Counted from the first letter of the stretch, positions 7,744 through 16,085 are shown. The stretch: DNA of 55,887 nucleotides from Methanobrevibacter sp. (GCA_017646885.1 JAGCLR010000373.1:1-55887); one strand, 5' to 3'. Translations and numbers: made by a program. The notes: generated by a model from the sequence alone, not told the origin.

Positions 7744-8475
7744 ATGATGAAAGATACAAATAATAATATTTCTCGTGTTGTTCGTAAGAACACAACTATT
7801 CGTACTTCTACTAAGAAGTCAATTCTTATTAGATGTCACATGCTACAGTTTGCTGGCGCGTTGTTAATTGCAATTGCGTTAGTAATCATTGCAATTGTTT
7901 ACTTTAACAGAGACAACAATACCGTTGTCAAAGAAGTTGAAGTAGAAAGAATCGTAGAGGTTGAAAAACCTATCACAGTTGTGGACGAAGAAAAAGTTAA
8001 TAGTTTGGCGACTCAAATGTTTGAGGAGTATAAGACTGTTTACGTAGCTGAAGCAAATGCCGAGGCTACAGAGCAAGCAATTACTGAAATCAGAAATAGT
8101 TACATAGCTAAGGCTGATGAGGCCGAAGTTATGGAGCAAGCAACATTACTTGCTAATAAATTATTTGAAGATTTCAAAGCTGAATATACTGCAGCAGTTA
8201 AGGCACAAGCTGAGGCTGAGGCTGAAGCAGCAAGAGTTGCTAATGTTTCAATCGTTAAGGTATATGTATACTACACTAATGGTGATCATTTTTATCTACC
8301 TATTCAAGGAAGCTTATACGATAGAGTTGAATACTCTATGATTGTATCTGCTTTAGAAGAAGGTGGATATTTAAATGAATACAAAATCGACCGCGTCTTA
8401 AATAGAGATGCAGTTGAAGTCTTCGTTGGTGAAGACTATACTTCAACTAGACAAGTAAGACTTGCTAAAATATAG
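7744..8475 (+). CDS. Single-pass membrane protein with coiled coil
   Basis: Residues about 35-52 (FAGALLIAIALVIIAIVYF) form one membrane segment after a basic cytoplasmic head. Next comes a Val/Glu repeat (EVEVERIVEVEKPI), common in phage membrane-anchored proteins, and an Ala/Glu-rich predicted coiled coil to about residue 165. The last 75 residues form a compact domain. An ATG three bases later (7747) is an alternative. It probably exposes the coiled coil outside the membrane; function unknown. Confidence 0.75.
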   Translation: MMKDTNNNISRVVRKNTTIRTSTKKSILIRCHMLQFAGALLIAIALVIIAIVYFNRDNNTVVKEVEVERIVEVEKPITVVDEEKVNSLATQMFEEYKTVYVAEANAEATEQAITEIRNSYIAKADEAEVMEQATLLANKLFEDFKAEYTAAVKAQAEAEAEAARVANVSIVKVYVYYTNGDHFYLPIQGSLYDRVEYSMIVSALEEGGYLNEYKIDRVLNRDAVEVFVGEDYTSTRQVRLAKI

Positions 8476-8482
8476 TTAGTCT

Positions 8483-8542
8483 AGGAAGAAAGGGGCTTCG
8501 GCTCCTTCTTTCCTAAACCCACACACTGGTCCTAAGTCCAGT
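8483..8542 (+). repeat. Two-hairpin module B3 (variant)
   Basis: A 14-bp stem with one mismatch (8483-8496 with 8501-8514) is capped by TTCG; ACTGG/CCAGT (8525-8542) is the second stem. The architecture matches B1 and B2 although the second stem differs in sequence. Confidence 0.55.
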
Positions 8543-8579
8543 ATAATCATAAGGGTGAAGGGGAAAGGAGGAACGAACT

Positions 8580-8837
8580 ATGTTTACTAAATTACATAAT
8601 GAAGTAAACGCGATTATTAAAGGTCGTCTTGATGTTAGTGAAATCGTCAAAGAAGAAGAATATTATGTGTTTGGAATCTTTGGCAAACACGATTATCTGA
8701 TAGTTGCCCTAGATGGTAACACTGTTGATATCAATAATTGTGATGACAGGATTAAGCGTCAATACAATGTTAGTGACGAAAATCTTGCAGACACTATTGT
8801 CAAAACAGTATGTGAATTAAATTGCATATTGTTGTAA
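8580..8837 (+). CDS. Small unknown protein
   Basis: An 85-residue protein preceded by GGAAAGGAGG. It has no recognisable domain. It is flanked by two-hairpin modules on both sides, so it may be carried on its own processed message. Confidence 0.7.
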   Translation: MFTKLHNEVNAIIKGRLDVSEIVKEEEYYVFGIFGKHDYLIVALDGNTVDINNCDDRIKRQYNVSDENLADTIVKTVCELNCILL

Positions 8838-8857
8838 AATTTAATATTCATATAAAG

Positions 8858-8903
8858 AGGATGAGAGTAAAATCTCGTCCTTTTGAATGAGTATTAAATA
8901 CTC
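8858..8903 (+). repeat. Two-hairpin module B4
   Basis: AGGATGAG/CTCGTCCT followed by four T is terminator-like, then GAATGAGTATTAAATACTC gives the short stem. The 5' flank (TATAAAG) and most of the stem recur in B5 at 10448. Confidence 0.65.
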
Positions 8904-8964
8904 TAAAATCCTGAATAGACAGGTAGCTGGAATCATATACCAGGCGATGGCGAAGGGAAAAAAT

Positions 8965-9192
8965 ATGAAAACTATAATTTATGAAAAAAATATTAAAGAT
9001 GAAAAGATTTTAAATCTTTTCAGAGATGCTTGCAAAGAGCATAAGTACTTTGTTTCCACTCAGAAAGAGGATTTCGGTTGGGATCACGACCTAACCATTA
9101 AAGAAGTAAGACAGTTTGTCTTGTCCTTAGGAGAAACTGCTATTTATGATAAGGAGTTTGATACTCTTTATCATTTTTATAGAGAAATTTAG
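8965..9192 (+). CDS. Small unknown protein
   Basis: I prefer the ATG at 8965 (MKTIIYEKN...), behind GAAGGGAAAAA, over an in-frame ATG at 8887 that lies inside hairpin module B4. The resulting 75 residues are hydrophilic with no known domain. Confidence 0.6.
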   Translation: MKTIIYEKNIKDEKILNLFRDACKEHKYFVSTQKEDFGWDHDLTIKEVRQFVLSLGETAIYDKEFDTLYHFYREI

Positions 9193-9210
9193 GAAAGGAG
9201 GAGACTAGAG

Positions 9211-9369
9211 ATGAAGGAATACAGAATGTCATATTTTGCAAGTCTTGACTCAGAGGCACGTAAAGCTCGCAAGAGCCAAAAGCGTGCTGACAAGCAAAAG
9301 AAAGTTTCTTCTGAAAAGAAGGAACGAAAGACAAATTACTTATCTTTGTATTACAAAAATAAGTTTTAG
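9211..9369 (+). CDS. Small Lys/Arg-rich protein (52 aa)
   Basis: A strong GGAAAGGAGG site precedes ATG 9211. The 52-residue product begins MKEYRMSYFASLD and is dominated by Lys, Arg and Ser, with a Tyr-rich end (YLSLYYKNKF). Its high positive charge suggests nucleic-acid binding. A terminator follows six bases after the stop. Confidence 0.65.
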   Translation: MKEYRMSYFASLDSEARKARKSQKRADKQKKVSSEKKERKTNYLSLYYKNKF

Positions 9370-9373
9370 TTGT

Positions 9374-9405
9374 AAAAGGCTAGAGAGAAATCTTTAGCCT
9401 TTTCT
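9374..9405 (+). terminator. Rho-independent terminator
   Basis: AAAAGGCTA pairs with TAGCCTTTT around a 12-nt loop, ending in a T run. Ends the unit of the 8965 and 9211 genes. Confidence 0.8.
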
Positions 9406-9436
9406 TTAAATATTAATGCAAAAGGAGAAAAAAAAT

Positions 9437-9868
9437 ATGAAGAAAATATTATTTATTATAAGCACAGTTATTTTATCGTTGTTTTGTTTGTGTGGTTGTT
9501 CATCTACATCTAATACAAATACAGGTGAGCAGGTAGTAGTTAAAAAGACTTATAATGATAAAACAAACAGATATAACTTAACTCCAGTTTATTTAAAAGT
9601 TGATAATGAGTATTTATATATTGATGTTTATTGGAATAAACCTCAAGGTTCAGATTCTTGGAAGCCTGTAGTAGAATTAAATAGAACTGAAACTAAAAAC
9701 AGAACTAAGTGTATAGAGTTAATTCAATACGATAAATATTTTACAATAACTATAGCTACATATTATGTTAATGACCCAGAATCAACAGAAGAACAACAGT
9801 TAAATTTTATTAAATATGATTTTACAGTACATAATAACATCGGTAGTTATGAAATAGAAAAGTATTAA
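9437..9868 (+). CDS. Predicted lipoprotein
   Basis: The start at 9437 follows AAAGGAG. MKKILFIISTVILSLFCL is a signal peptide and LCGC ends in the lipobox cysteine (residue 20), after which a Ser/Thr/Asn linker leads to a small domain. The mature protein would be anchored to the outer face of the host membrane, where phage lipoproteins often block superinfection. That role is inferred from the class only. Confidence 0.75.
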   Translation: MKKILFIISTVILSLFCLCGCSSTSNTNTGEQVVVKKTYNDKTNRYNLTPVYLKVDNEYLYIDVYWNKPQGSDSWKPVVELNRTETKNRTKCIELIQYDKYFTITIATYYVNDPESTEEQQLNFIKYDFTVHNNIGSYEIEKY

Positions 9869-9883
9869 TAGGAGGAATAGACT

Positions 9884-10390
9884 ATGGGAGCACTTGCAAT
9901 ACTTGGAATAATTGCAATAGTATTTGTAGTAACATTTATAATGACAGCATTAATTCTTTTATTAATACATTCGGTAAATAAAAATGAACAAAGTAGATTC
10001 AAAGAGCTATTAGAAAATAAGACAATTCCTTTTGATGAGATACAGCAATTTTGGAATAAAACTAAATTTACAAAAAGATTAATAAATTTAGGATATACAC
10101 TACAGGATGAACTATATAATAAAGTTAAATATATGGTGGTTGATAAGTGCGAGAAAACAATACCAGAATCTAATACTTTTATTGGAACTAGTTATAATGG
10201 ACTTACATGCGGTTCAGTTAAATCTCATGGAGGGTATACAGAGTATAAGTTGTTTCTAAGTAAGCTTGATAATCATAATGGAACTATAACATATAGATGT
10301 GATAGACAATTATATCTAAATACGGAAATTGGAGACATACTAACACTAGCAAATAAAAGAAAGGTATTTGCAAAAGTTAAAATTAACTAA
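9884..10390 (+). CDS. Single-pass membrane protein
   Basis: GGAGGAATAGACT precedes the ATG. The first 30 residues are a membrane anchor (LGIIAIVFVVTFIMTALILLLIH). The remaining 138 residues are hydrophilic with two Cys and resemble no family I know. It lies 15 nt after the lipoprotein gene, so both form a membrane-directed pair. Confidence 0.75.
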   Translation: MGALAILGIIAIVFVVTFIMTALILLLIHSVNKNEQSRFKELLENKTIPFDEIQQFWNKTKFTKRLINLGYTLQDELYNKVKYMVVDKCEKTIPESNTFIGTSYNGLTCGSVKSHGGYTEYKLFLSKLDNHNGTITYRCDRQLYLNTEIGDILTLANKRKVFAKVKIN

Positions 10391-10418
10391 AAAGGAACGT
10401 GAACACATTCCTTTTTTT
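10390..10418 (+). terminator. Rho-independent terminator
   Basis: AAAGGAA and GTG pair with CAC and TTCCTTT across one mismatch, and a seven-T run follows. It starts at the stop codon of the membrane protein gene. Confidence 0.85.
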
Positions 10419-10447
10419 GTAATATAAGTTGTAACATCGATATAAAG

Positions 10448-10492
10448 AGGATGAGGTTTCGGCCTCGTCCTTTTGAATGGGTGCTACGACCC
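10448..10492 (+). repeat. Two-hairpin module B5
   Basis: AGGATGAGG/CCTCGTCCT with a TTCG-like loop and four T, then GAATGGGTGCTACGACCC as the second stem. The first half is nearly identical to B4; the second stem has changed sequence but kept its pairing, which argues for selection on structure. Confidence 0.65.
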
Positions 10493-10542
10493 CAAGAAAG
10501 AAGGTGATTAATGATGAGTAGTGCCGATGAAACAATATGGTG

Positions 10543-10680
10543 ATGGTGAACCATAAAAAAGAAGAGTTATTTCAAATGGAAGAGATGAATTCTTCAGAGA
10601 ACAGTAATTCTTTAACAAGAGCAGTAAACCATTTGTCAGCACAGGTAATTTTACAAGTTAGCAAATGCGCGTTTCAATAA
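10543..10680 (+). CDS. Possible small protein coupled to a leader peptide
   Basis: A 45-residue frame (MVNHKKEELFQM...) starts at 10543 with no Shine-Dalgarno of its own. A 10-codon frame (MMSSADETIW, 10511-10543) behind AAGGTGATT ends with a TGA that overlaps this ATG (TGATG), an arrangement used for translational reinitiation. No family; coding status uncertain. Confidence 0.35.
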   Translation: MVNHKKEELFQMEEMNSSENSNSLTRAVNHLSAQVILQVSKCAFQ

Positions 10681-10788
10681 GTAAAAAGCGCGCAAAAAAA
10701 TGAAAATGTATTTTTCAAAAGTTGGAAATTTGACAAAAACCGCGGTGAAATTTCTGTAAAAAAGCGGTCAAAATTGGAGGATAAATAT

Positions 10789-11226
10789 ATGGAAGAAAAG
10801 AAAGTAAAATATGATTTAGTAGATTGGGAAGATAAAAGATATGAATTTATGTTAATGGACACTGAAGACGATTTTAACATAGTATTTGATTATGAAGATG
10901 TAGATGTAACCCTTTCGTACGATGAAGGAACAGATGTCCCTTATGGTAGCACTATGGTTTGTTATGAACCAGCAGGATATTCCTGCGATGGTCATAGTGA
11001 TCCTGAAATTAAGTTTCTTTATCAATATGATGAGGTTTCAAAAGAAGAATTTCTTGAGAAACTTTTTGACCAGTTAGATATAACAGAAGAAGAGTTTGAA
11101 AAAGCTCTTGAAGAAATGAAAGAGGAGGCCGACGAAAAGTTCGTTGAATATGTCAATGATAACATCGATGAATATCGTTCAGAGCCAGATCCTGATCCTG
11201 ATGACTATTATGATTGGAGGTATTAA
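10789..11226 (+). CDS. Highly acidic unknown protein
   Basis: Start set at ATG 10789 behind TTGGAGGATAAAT. The 145-residue protein is extremely acidic (runs of Asp and Glu, ending in a DPDPDD stretch), like DNA-mimic or protein-sequestering phage inhibitors. That comparison is on charge alone; no family recognised. TTGACA at about 10731 may be part of a promoter but I see no good -10. Confidence 0.75.
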   Translation: MEEKKVKYDLVDWEDKRYEFMLMDTEDDFNIVFDYEDVDVTLSYDEGTDVPYGSTMVCYEPAGYSCDGHSDPEIKFLYQYDEVSKEEFLEKLFDQLDITEEEFEKALEEMKEEADEKFVEYVNDNIDEYRSEPDPDPDDYYDWRY

Positions 11227-11228
11227 AA

Positions 11229-11444
11229 ATGTATATTGAAACACAAAAAGGGTATTTCAAGGTTGCTTACATGAGTTGTGAGCAACTTAACCCATGTGAT
11301 GATACATGGGATGACAACAATGTTGTTGGTGTTTACGCAACAACATCTGGTGATTACTTCTATGAATATGAAGTAATTGAAAAAGCTGAAACAGCAGAAG
11401 AACTGTTAGGTATAAAATTATTAGGAAATATAGGAGGAAAATAA
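11229..11444 (+). CDS. Small unknown protein
   Basis: ATG 11229 follows TTGGAGGTATTAAAA, which itself overlaps the end of the upstream gene. The product is 71 residues with no recognised domain. The next gene starts two bases after its stop. Confidence 0.7.
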   Translation: MYIETQKGYFKVAYMSCEQLNPCDDTWDDNNVVGVYATTSGDYFYEYEVIEKAETAEELLGIKLLGNIGGK

Positions 11445-11445
11445 T

Positions 11446-11652
11446 ATGAAAACATTAATTGAATTACAAGAAATTTTAGGAAAAGAAACAGAGTTATTAA
11501 GCAACAGAAGTAATGTTTTAAAACCAAGTGATTTAGAAAGAAGCAAAGCTATTTCTAGCTTAGCTAAACAAATGATTAACAATGCAGATATTGTTCTAAG
11601 AGCTGATAAAATATGTTCAACAAAACGTATTGATAAATTAATAGGTGAATGA
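11446..11652 (+). CDS. Small helical protein
   Basis: A 68-residue predicted all-helical protein behind AGGAGGAAAATA. No family recognised. The TGA stop falls within the start region of the following endonuclease gene. Confidence 0.65.
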   Translation: MKTLIELQEILGKETELLSNRSNVLKPSDLERSKAISSLAKQMINNADIVLRADKICSTKRIDKLIGE

Positions 11653-11653
11653 T

Positions 11654-12364
11654 ATGAAATCACATAAACCTTACACAGAAGAACAATTACAATGGTTGAA
11701 AGATAACTATGCTAAATATCGAGGTGCACCTGAGTTATCTAAACAATTTAATAAAAAATTTAATGAAACAAGAACAGTAATTGCTATAAAAAGCGTAACA
11801 ACAAATAAAAATAAATTAGGTTTGATTAAACCAAAATATTGGTGGAGTAAAGAAGAAATTACATTTATACTTCAACACTTCTCTGTTTTATCAAATTCTA
11901 AGTTTTATAAAGCTTTTTGTCAAAAATTTGGAAATAATAGAAGCTTATCTTCTATAAAACACAAAGCAAGAGAGTTGGGTATTTTAAAAAATAAGAATAC
12001 AGTAAGTAATTCTTGTTTTATTAGCAAGAAAAAGCAATTTCCTATAGGATATATTCGTCAGAATGGTGGCGTACTCTATATAAAAACTAAAAATAATCGA
12101 GTGATTAATGAGTTTGATAATTATGAAAAATTATCTTCGTACGTTTTAAAACAAAACGGAATAATAGTCAAACCAGACCAACGTATAAAGTATAAGGATG
12201 GAAATTTTAAAAATTGCAATTTAAATAATTTATTAGTAATTTCTAAAAGTACTTTTGCATATATAACTGCTACTCATTTATGGGGTAAAGGTGAAATAAC
12301 TGAAACAGCTTTAAAAGTTGGAGAATTAATAGATAAAATAAAAGAAAAAGAAGGAGGACAATAA
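11654..12364 (+). CDS. HNH-type (homing-like) endonuclease with Myb/HTH-like N-terminus
   Basis: The first 110 residues contain two Myb-like repeats (PYTEEQLQWLKDNY, WWSKEEITFILQHF). After a linker, PIGYIR, then a VLYIKTKNN strand and finally IKYKDGNFKNCNLNNLLVIS match phage HNH endonucleases, in which DGN..N..L.NL closes the metal site; the usual His-His pair before it is not obvious, so catalysis may be weakened. Such genes are free-standing selfish elements in phages. A GTG at 11645 is an alternative start. Confidence 0.7.
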   Translation: MKSHKPYTEEQLQWLKDNYAKYRGAPELSKQFNKKFNETRTVIAIKSVTTNKNKLGLIKPKYWWSKEEITFILQHFSVLSNSKFYKAFCQKFGNNRSLSSIKHKARELGILKNKNTVSNSCFISKKKQFPIGYIRQNGGVLYIKTKNNRVINEFDNYEKLSSYVLKQNGIIVKPDQRIKYKDGNFKNCNLNNLLVISKSTFAYITATHLWGKGEITETALKVGELIDKIKEKEGGQ

Positions 12365-12365
12365 T

Positions 12366-12590
12366 ATGAAAAGAATTTTTACATGGACAGTCAACGAAGG
12401 ATATGAAGCTGGTGAAATCATCAGCAATCTTGGCAACGGTATCTTGTGTCTTGGTGATGAAATAAACATCAAGGTAGAAAATGATTATTCATTATCTGTA
12501 ACTTATATCACAGATGATGACAATGAATCAACAGATGATGAAATTGTGGATACATCAGAATATGATGTAGATAGTATAAAGGAGGAATAA
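12366..12590 (+). CDS. Small acidic protein
   Basis: A 74-residue acidic protein one base after the endonuclease stop, behind GGAGGACAATA. C-terminal third is Asp/Glu-rich. No family recognised. Confidence 0.7.
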   Translation: MKRIFTWTVNEGYEAGEIISNLGNGILCLGDEINIKVENDYSLSVTYITDDDNESTDDEIVDTSEYDVDSIKEE

Positions 12591-12593
12591 CAT

Positions 12594-12848
12594 ATGAGCT
12601 GCTTTAGAAAATATAATTGTGTAGGATGTCAATATTACTACAACGAAACAATTGAGCCTAAAAGATGTCATGCGTTAGACAACGTTGATCTCAAATTCGA
12701 TATCGGCGATGTTGTCAAATGGGATGGCGATGAATACGTTGTCGAAGGTATAAACATCGAAGGAAGAGGCAAAGTCTCTTATAACTGTGCTTCTGTGAAT
12801 GACCCTGAAATTAAGAGTATTTTTGATGAAAATGTTTTAGAAAAATAA
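12594..12848 (+). CDS. Small Cys-rich protein
   Basis: An 84-residue protein whose N-terminus carries four Cys plus His (CFRKYNCVGCQYYY ... RCHAL), which could bind a metal ion. The remainder has a small beta domain (DIGDVVKWDGDEYVVEGI) that resembles SH3-like folds. No specific family. Confidence 0.7.
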   Translation: MSCFRKYNCVGCQYYYNETIEPKRCHALDNVDLKFDIGDVVKWDGDEYVVEGINIEGRGKVSYNCASVNDPEIKSIFDENVLEK

Positions 12849-12862
12849 GGAGGAATAATTAT

Positions 12863-13141
12863 ATGAAAATATTTAAAGATAAAAATGGGACAATTTATAT
12901 CGTTGCAGGCAAAGGTGAAGAAGCACCTAGAGTGTGTATTGCAAAAGATGATGGAAAAACTGCAAGAAATATGTTTGGAGAAAAATTAGACAGATTTTAT
13001 TATCATTATGCTAGTGTATCGGGTAATACACCATATTCTTCAAGAACTAATTGCTTAATTAGTGAGGAAGATAATGCATATCAATATAAACTTGTAAAAG
13101 TTAAGAAAATAAAAAACTTAGGAAAGGATAAGAGTGAGTAA
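12863..13141 (+). CDS. Unknown protein
   Basis: 92 residues, basic, behind AGGAGGAATAATT. No recognised domain. Overlaps the region where the DUF4406 gene starts. Confidence 0.65.
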   Translation: MKIFKDKNGTIYIVAGKGEEAPRVCIAKDDGKTARNMFGEKLDRFYYHYASVSGNTPYSSRTNCLISEEDNAYQYKLVKVKKIKNLGKDKSE

Positions 13142-13142
13142 T

Positions 13143-13451
13143 ATGAAAACAGCATTTATTAGTGTGCCTATGAAGAATAGGTCTAAATATGAGATTGAAG
13201 GTGATATTTTAGCTATGAAATCAAAAGCTATTAAAAAATTTGATGATATACAGTTTATCAATACTATTGTTGAAGATAAACCACCTTATGAAACAAACAA
13301 TGAGGCTATATGGTACTTGGGTAAATCAATAGAATTACTTTCTCAGTGCGATATATTGGTTTGTAAGAAAAATGTGGATGGCTACAATGGATGCTATATC
13401 GAAAAAGAAATTGCTAAAAGATATGGCTTAGAAATAGTGGAGGTAGAGTAA
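13143..13451 (+). CDS. DUF4406 / nucleoside 2-deoxyribosyltransferase-like protein
   Basis: KTAFISVPMKNRS at the N-terminus and CDILVCKKNVDGYNGCYIEKEIAKRYG at the C-terminal half match phage DUF4406 proteins, a small Rossmann-like branch of the nucleoside deoxyribosyltransferase superfamily. Length (102 residues) is typical. Likely role in nucleotide salvage or signalling, substrate unknown. ATG 13143 chosen over GTG 13134. Confidence 0.7.
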   Translation: MKTAFISVPMKNRSKYEIEGDILAMKSKAIKKFDDIQFINTIVEDKPPYETNNEAIWYLGKSIELLSQCDILVCKKNVDGYNGCYIEKEIAKRYGLEIVEVE

Positions 13452-13452
13452 G

Positions 13453-13500
13453 ATGGAAAAAGAATTAAAAAATATGGTAAAAAAGGAGGAAAAGCTATGA
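13453..13500 (+). CDS. Possible 15-residue coupling peptide
   Basis: MEKELKNMVKKEEKL is encoded between two genes; its TGA overlaps the next ATG (ATGA), and the AAAAGGAGG for the next gene lies inside it. It may only couple translation. Weak evidence for a functional peptide. Confidence 0.25.
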   Translation: MEKELKNMVKKEEKL

Positions 13501-13778
13501 AAGTAATACAGCGTGAATTATCAGGTGTTTTTATCTCGGAACAGCATTATCAATATGGAAAGTTCAAATTTATCGATAAAAATGATGTGGTAATTCAAGT
13601 CATGGACGTAGACAATTTGCCTCGTGTTTCGACAAATTTCTACGAATGCACGGTAATATATGAAGAACTGATGCCATATAGCAATCCTTACAAAGATGAG
13701 ATAGTAGCCACTATAAAATTTGTAGAATATGACTTAGTTGATTTGAAAAAAATAAAAGAGGGGGTGATAAAACCATGA
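13497..13778 (+). CDS. Unknown protein
   Basis: 93 residues, mostly beta by pattern, behind AAAAGGAGGAAAAGCT. No family recognised. It overlaps the next gene by four bases. Confidence 0.7.
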   Translation: MKVIQRELSGVFISEQHYQYGKFKFIDKNDVVIQVMDVDNLPRVSTNFYECTVIYEELMPYSNPYKDEIVATIKFVEYDLVDLKKIKEGVIKP

Positions 13779-14185
13779 ATAAAAAATTAGAAGGAGCATT
13801 AGAAGCGTTAGAAGTATTAGATAAAACTATAACGCCTTTGTTAGAACCTGTTTTAGCAAGATATGAAGACGATTTAAGCAATATAATAACCGCTAATTAT
13901 TTTGTATTGAAACAAGCGTTGCTAAAGGCACAAGAAAATGAAAAGGAAATTGCTAAATATAAACAGCTAAAAAAAGATTTGAATTGTCCGTTAGAGGTAG
14001 TGTTTAAGGCTTTAATGAATGGTATCTATATTGAAAATATTTATGATGAAATGACTAACTTTAAATGCAGACTAACTTATAAAAATGAAGAATTAGGTTG
14101 GTATTTCAATTTTATAAATAATGGATATGTATTACTTAAAGACTACAAAAAGACATGGTGGTTAAAAGAAAATAAGGAGGAATAG
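13775..14185 (+). CDS. Unknown phage protein of the QALLKAQE family
   Basis: A helical protein with ALEALEVLD and FVLKQALLKAQENEKEI. The same KQALLKAQE core occurs in the minus-strand proteins at 40795 and 41298, so this window holds three paralogues. The family is frequent in Firmicutes phages but has no known function. It ends in a Trp-rich tail (KKTWWLKEN). Confidence 0.7.
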   Translation: MNKKLEGALEALEVLDKTITPLLEPVLARYEDDLSNIITANYFVLKQALLKAQENEKEIAKYKQLKKDLNCPLEVVFKALMNGIYIENIYDEMTNFKCRLTYKNEELGWYFNFINNGYVLLKDYKKTWWLKENKEE

Positions 14186-14187
14186 AG

Positions 14188-14436
14188 ATGAATAAATTCA
14201 GAAAATTGAAAGAATATAGTGATTTAGGAAAACACGGCGTAACAATCCTAGATCTAATGGATAGAGATTGTGAATTTTGGTATGATGGAAAAACTTATAA
14301 ACCAAGCGGTACTTATGGTGGTTCACATGATTTCTTATTAGACTATTATGTTAAGGGAATTAAGCCTATGTATAGAATCGAAAACGATAAAATCATACCT
14401 TATTTACATATTACATTAAACAAAGAGGAGGAATAA
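14188..14436 (+). CDS. Unknown protein
   Basis: 82 residues behind AAGGAGGAATAG, with an aromatic, Gly-rich centre (FWYDGKTYKPSGTYGGSHD). No family recognised. Confidence 0.7.
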   Translation: MNKFRKLKEYSDLGKHGVTILDLMDRDCEFWYDGKTYKPSGTYGGSHDFLLDYYVKGIKPMYRIENDKIIPYLHITLNKEEE

Positions 14437-14437
14437 T

Positions 14438-14995
14438 ATGGGATATAGACATTATGTTGGTTATATTGAAAAAAGTAAATATGATGAATTAGTAAAAAAG
14501 GCTAATACTTTAGAAGGATATGAAAAAACAAATTTTATGCGAGATAACGCTACTCAAATTCTTGAGTTAGGAAAATTATACTGGAAGAACACAGAAGATA
14601 TTTATAATCTTTTATATGAAAATAAAACAGTTGATTTTTCAAATGATGATACAGAATTCTTTGTTATTAATGATGATAAAATATTACTGCATTTAAGCTA
14701 TGCTATGCAAAAAATATGGATAAAATATATTAGTGAGTTTAATACTGCTCTTGATAAAATATTAAGTAAGAGTAAAAAAGAATTAACAGATGAGGAAAAA
14801 CTCAGTCTTAAAGAATTAAGAAGTCAGATTGATGAAGAAGAACGATATCTTAAAACTGCTATTAAAAATGAACCAGGAGGCTGGAATTTCCCTCCATATA
14901 ATAATTGGCAGTTTAATTATGAAGCTTGTAGAGTTTATAATCTACATCAAAAATTTGATTATAACGATAAAATAATGGTTGTATACGCATTTTAG
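14438..14995 (+). CDS. Unknown phage protein (MGYRHYVGYI type)
   Basis: A 185-residue protein beginning MGYRHYVGYIEK; this opening recalls a class of conserved phage hypothetical proteins. The middle is helical with KKELTDEEK; the C-terminus contains PGGWNFPPYNNWQ. Function unknown. One base separates it from the preceding gene. Confidence 0.7.
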   Translation: MGYRHYVGYIEKSKYDELVKKANTLEGYEKTNFMRDNATQILELGKLYWKNTEDIYNLLYENKTVDFSNDDTEFFVINDDKILLHLSYAMQKIWIKYISEFNTALDKILSKSKKELTDEEKLSLKELRSQIDEEERYLKTAIKNEPGGWNFPPYNNWQFNYEACRVYNLHQKFDYNDKIMVVYAF

Positions 14996-15006
14996 GAGGT
15001 GGTATG

Positions 15007-15240
15007 ATGAAAAAACTATTTTATTGGATGAGCGTACATCCAACAACTAGAGAAACAAAAGAAATTAGTGTTTTAGCTACTAGTTTCGATCAAGCTATCA
15101 AACAGCTTGATAAGGTTAGAGGTGAATATATCCCTCTAGAATATTTAGGTTGGAAAGAACTTGAAGAAAAAGATTCTGAAGTCTACAAAACTTCGAAAGA
15201 AGATAGAATGAAGAACTTGGTTATGAAAATGATGATATAA
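15007..15240 (+). CDS. Small unknown protein
   Basis: I prefer ATG 15007 over 15004 because it lies seven bases from AGGAGG. The 77-residue product begins MKKLFYWMSVHPTTRETKE and has no recognised domain. Confidence 0.65.
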   Translation: MKKLFYWMSVHPTTRETKEISVLATSFDQAIKQLDKVRGEYIPLEYLGWKELEEKDSEVYKTSKEDRMKNLVMKMMI

Positions 15241-15250
15241 GGAGGTAAAT

Positions 15251-15553
15251 ATGACAATAGTATATATTATATTAATCATTGTATTTGTGCTTAATTTTAT
15301 AGGCGCATGTGTCGAACTTCATTATCGAAACAAAAGACGAAATGAAGGGTATCAAAAAATAAGTAAAAACTTTACTTTGGTTATTAATAAAGATAAAGTT
15401 GATAGTAAAGAGATGGCACAAGTCGTATGTAATCTCTTCGCCACACAAATGTTAAATGATAAAATACATGGTGAAGACAACCGTGCATTTATGGTTTCAA
15501 GATTCAAAGAAATCATGCATCAAATTTATGAAGGAGGTGATACAGATGTATGA
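15251..15553 (+). CDS. Small membrane-anchored protein
   Basis: Residues 2-20 (TIVYIILIIVFVLNFIGA) form a membrane anchor, followed by a basic stretch and about 70 cytoplasmic residues. It has a strong AAGGAGG site, and its TGA overlaps the next ATG. Confidence 0.7.
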   Translation: MTIVYIILIIVFVLNFIGACVELHYRNKRRNEGYQKISKNFTLVINKDKVDSKEMAQVVCNLFATQMLNDKIHGEDNRAFMVSRFKEIMHQIYEGGDTDV

Positions 15554-16085
15554 ATATTCAATAGAATTATTTAAAGTTGCACAGACATGTGCAGATAGAA
15601 ACTTCTACTCAAAAGAGGTTGAAAATATTTTAGATAAAAAATATCTAGAAGAAGCTCTAGCTAGAGTTGCCTCTAAAAATGAAACAAAAGATAGTTTCTA
15701 TAAAGCAGATTTAAAACTATCTTCAGAAGTATCTGGTCTATCTATTTATGATAGACACAAAATATACCTAACTAGATTAGGTATAACACAGGCACCATAT
15801 AAGGTATTGTATGACAAATTAAGTCGTCATGCAGGAAGAATGTACTTTGAAGGTGATTTGTATTATGAATATACAGATACAGTAGTACATGAAAAACTCT
15901 ATGCGGAAAACGCAAGAAATATTGAAGAATTCAGACAAGAGTTCGAGAAACAATATGGTGACATGGCAGAGCTAAGATTCTGTTCAGGACCATACTGGGA
16001 AAACTGTTACACAATTTATGAATATGATAAATTGTACACAGAATTTTCATCAAAATATAAATTTAAGGAGGAAACAAAGAGATGA
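15546..16085 (+). CDS. Unknown protein
   Basis: Start ATG 15546 follows AAGGAGGTGATACAG. The 179-residue protein is Tyr-rich and helical, with no family that I know. Its TGA is overlapped by the next ATG, placing it in the same coupled set as the VWA/ATPase genes. Confidence 0.65.
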   Translation: MYEYSIELFKVAQTCADRNFYSKEVENILDKKYLEEALARVASKNETKDSFYKADLKLSSEVSGLSIYDRHKIYLTRLGITQAPYKVLYDKLSRHAGRMYFEGDLYYEYTDTVVHEKLYAENARNIEEFRQEFEKQYGDMAELRFCSGPYWENCYTIYEYDKLYTEFSSKYKFKEETKR

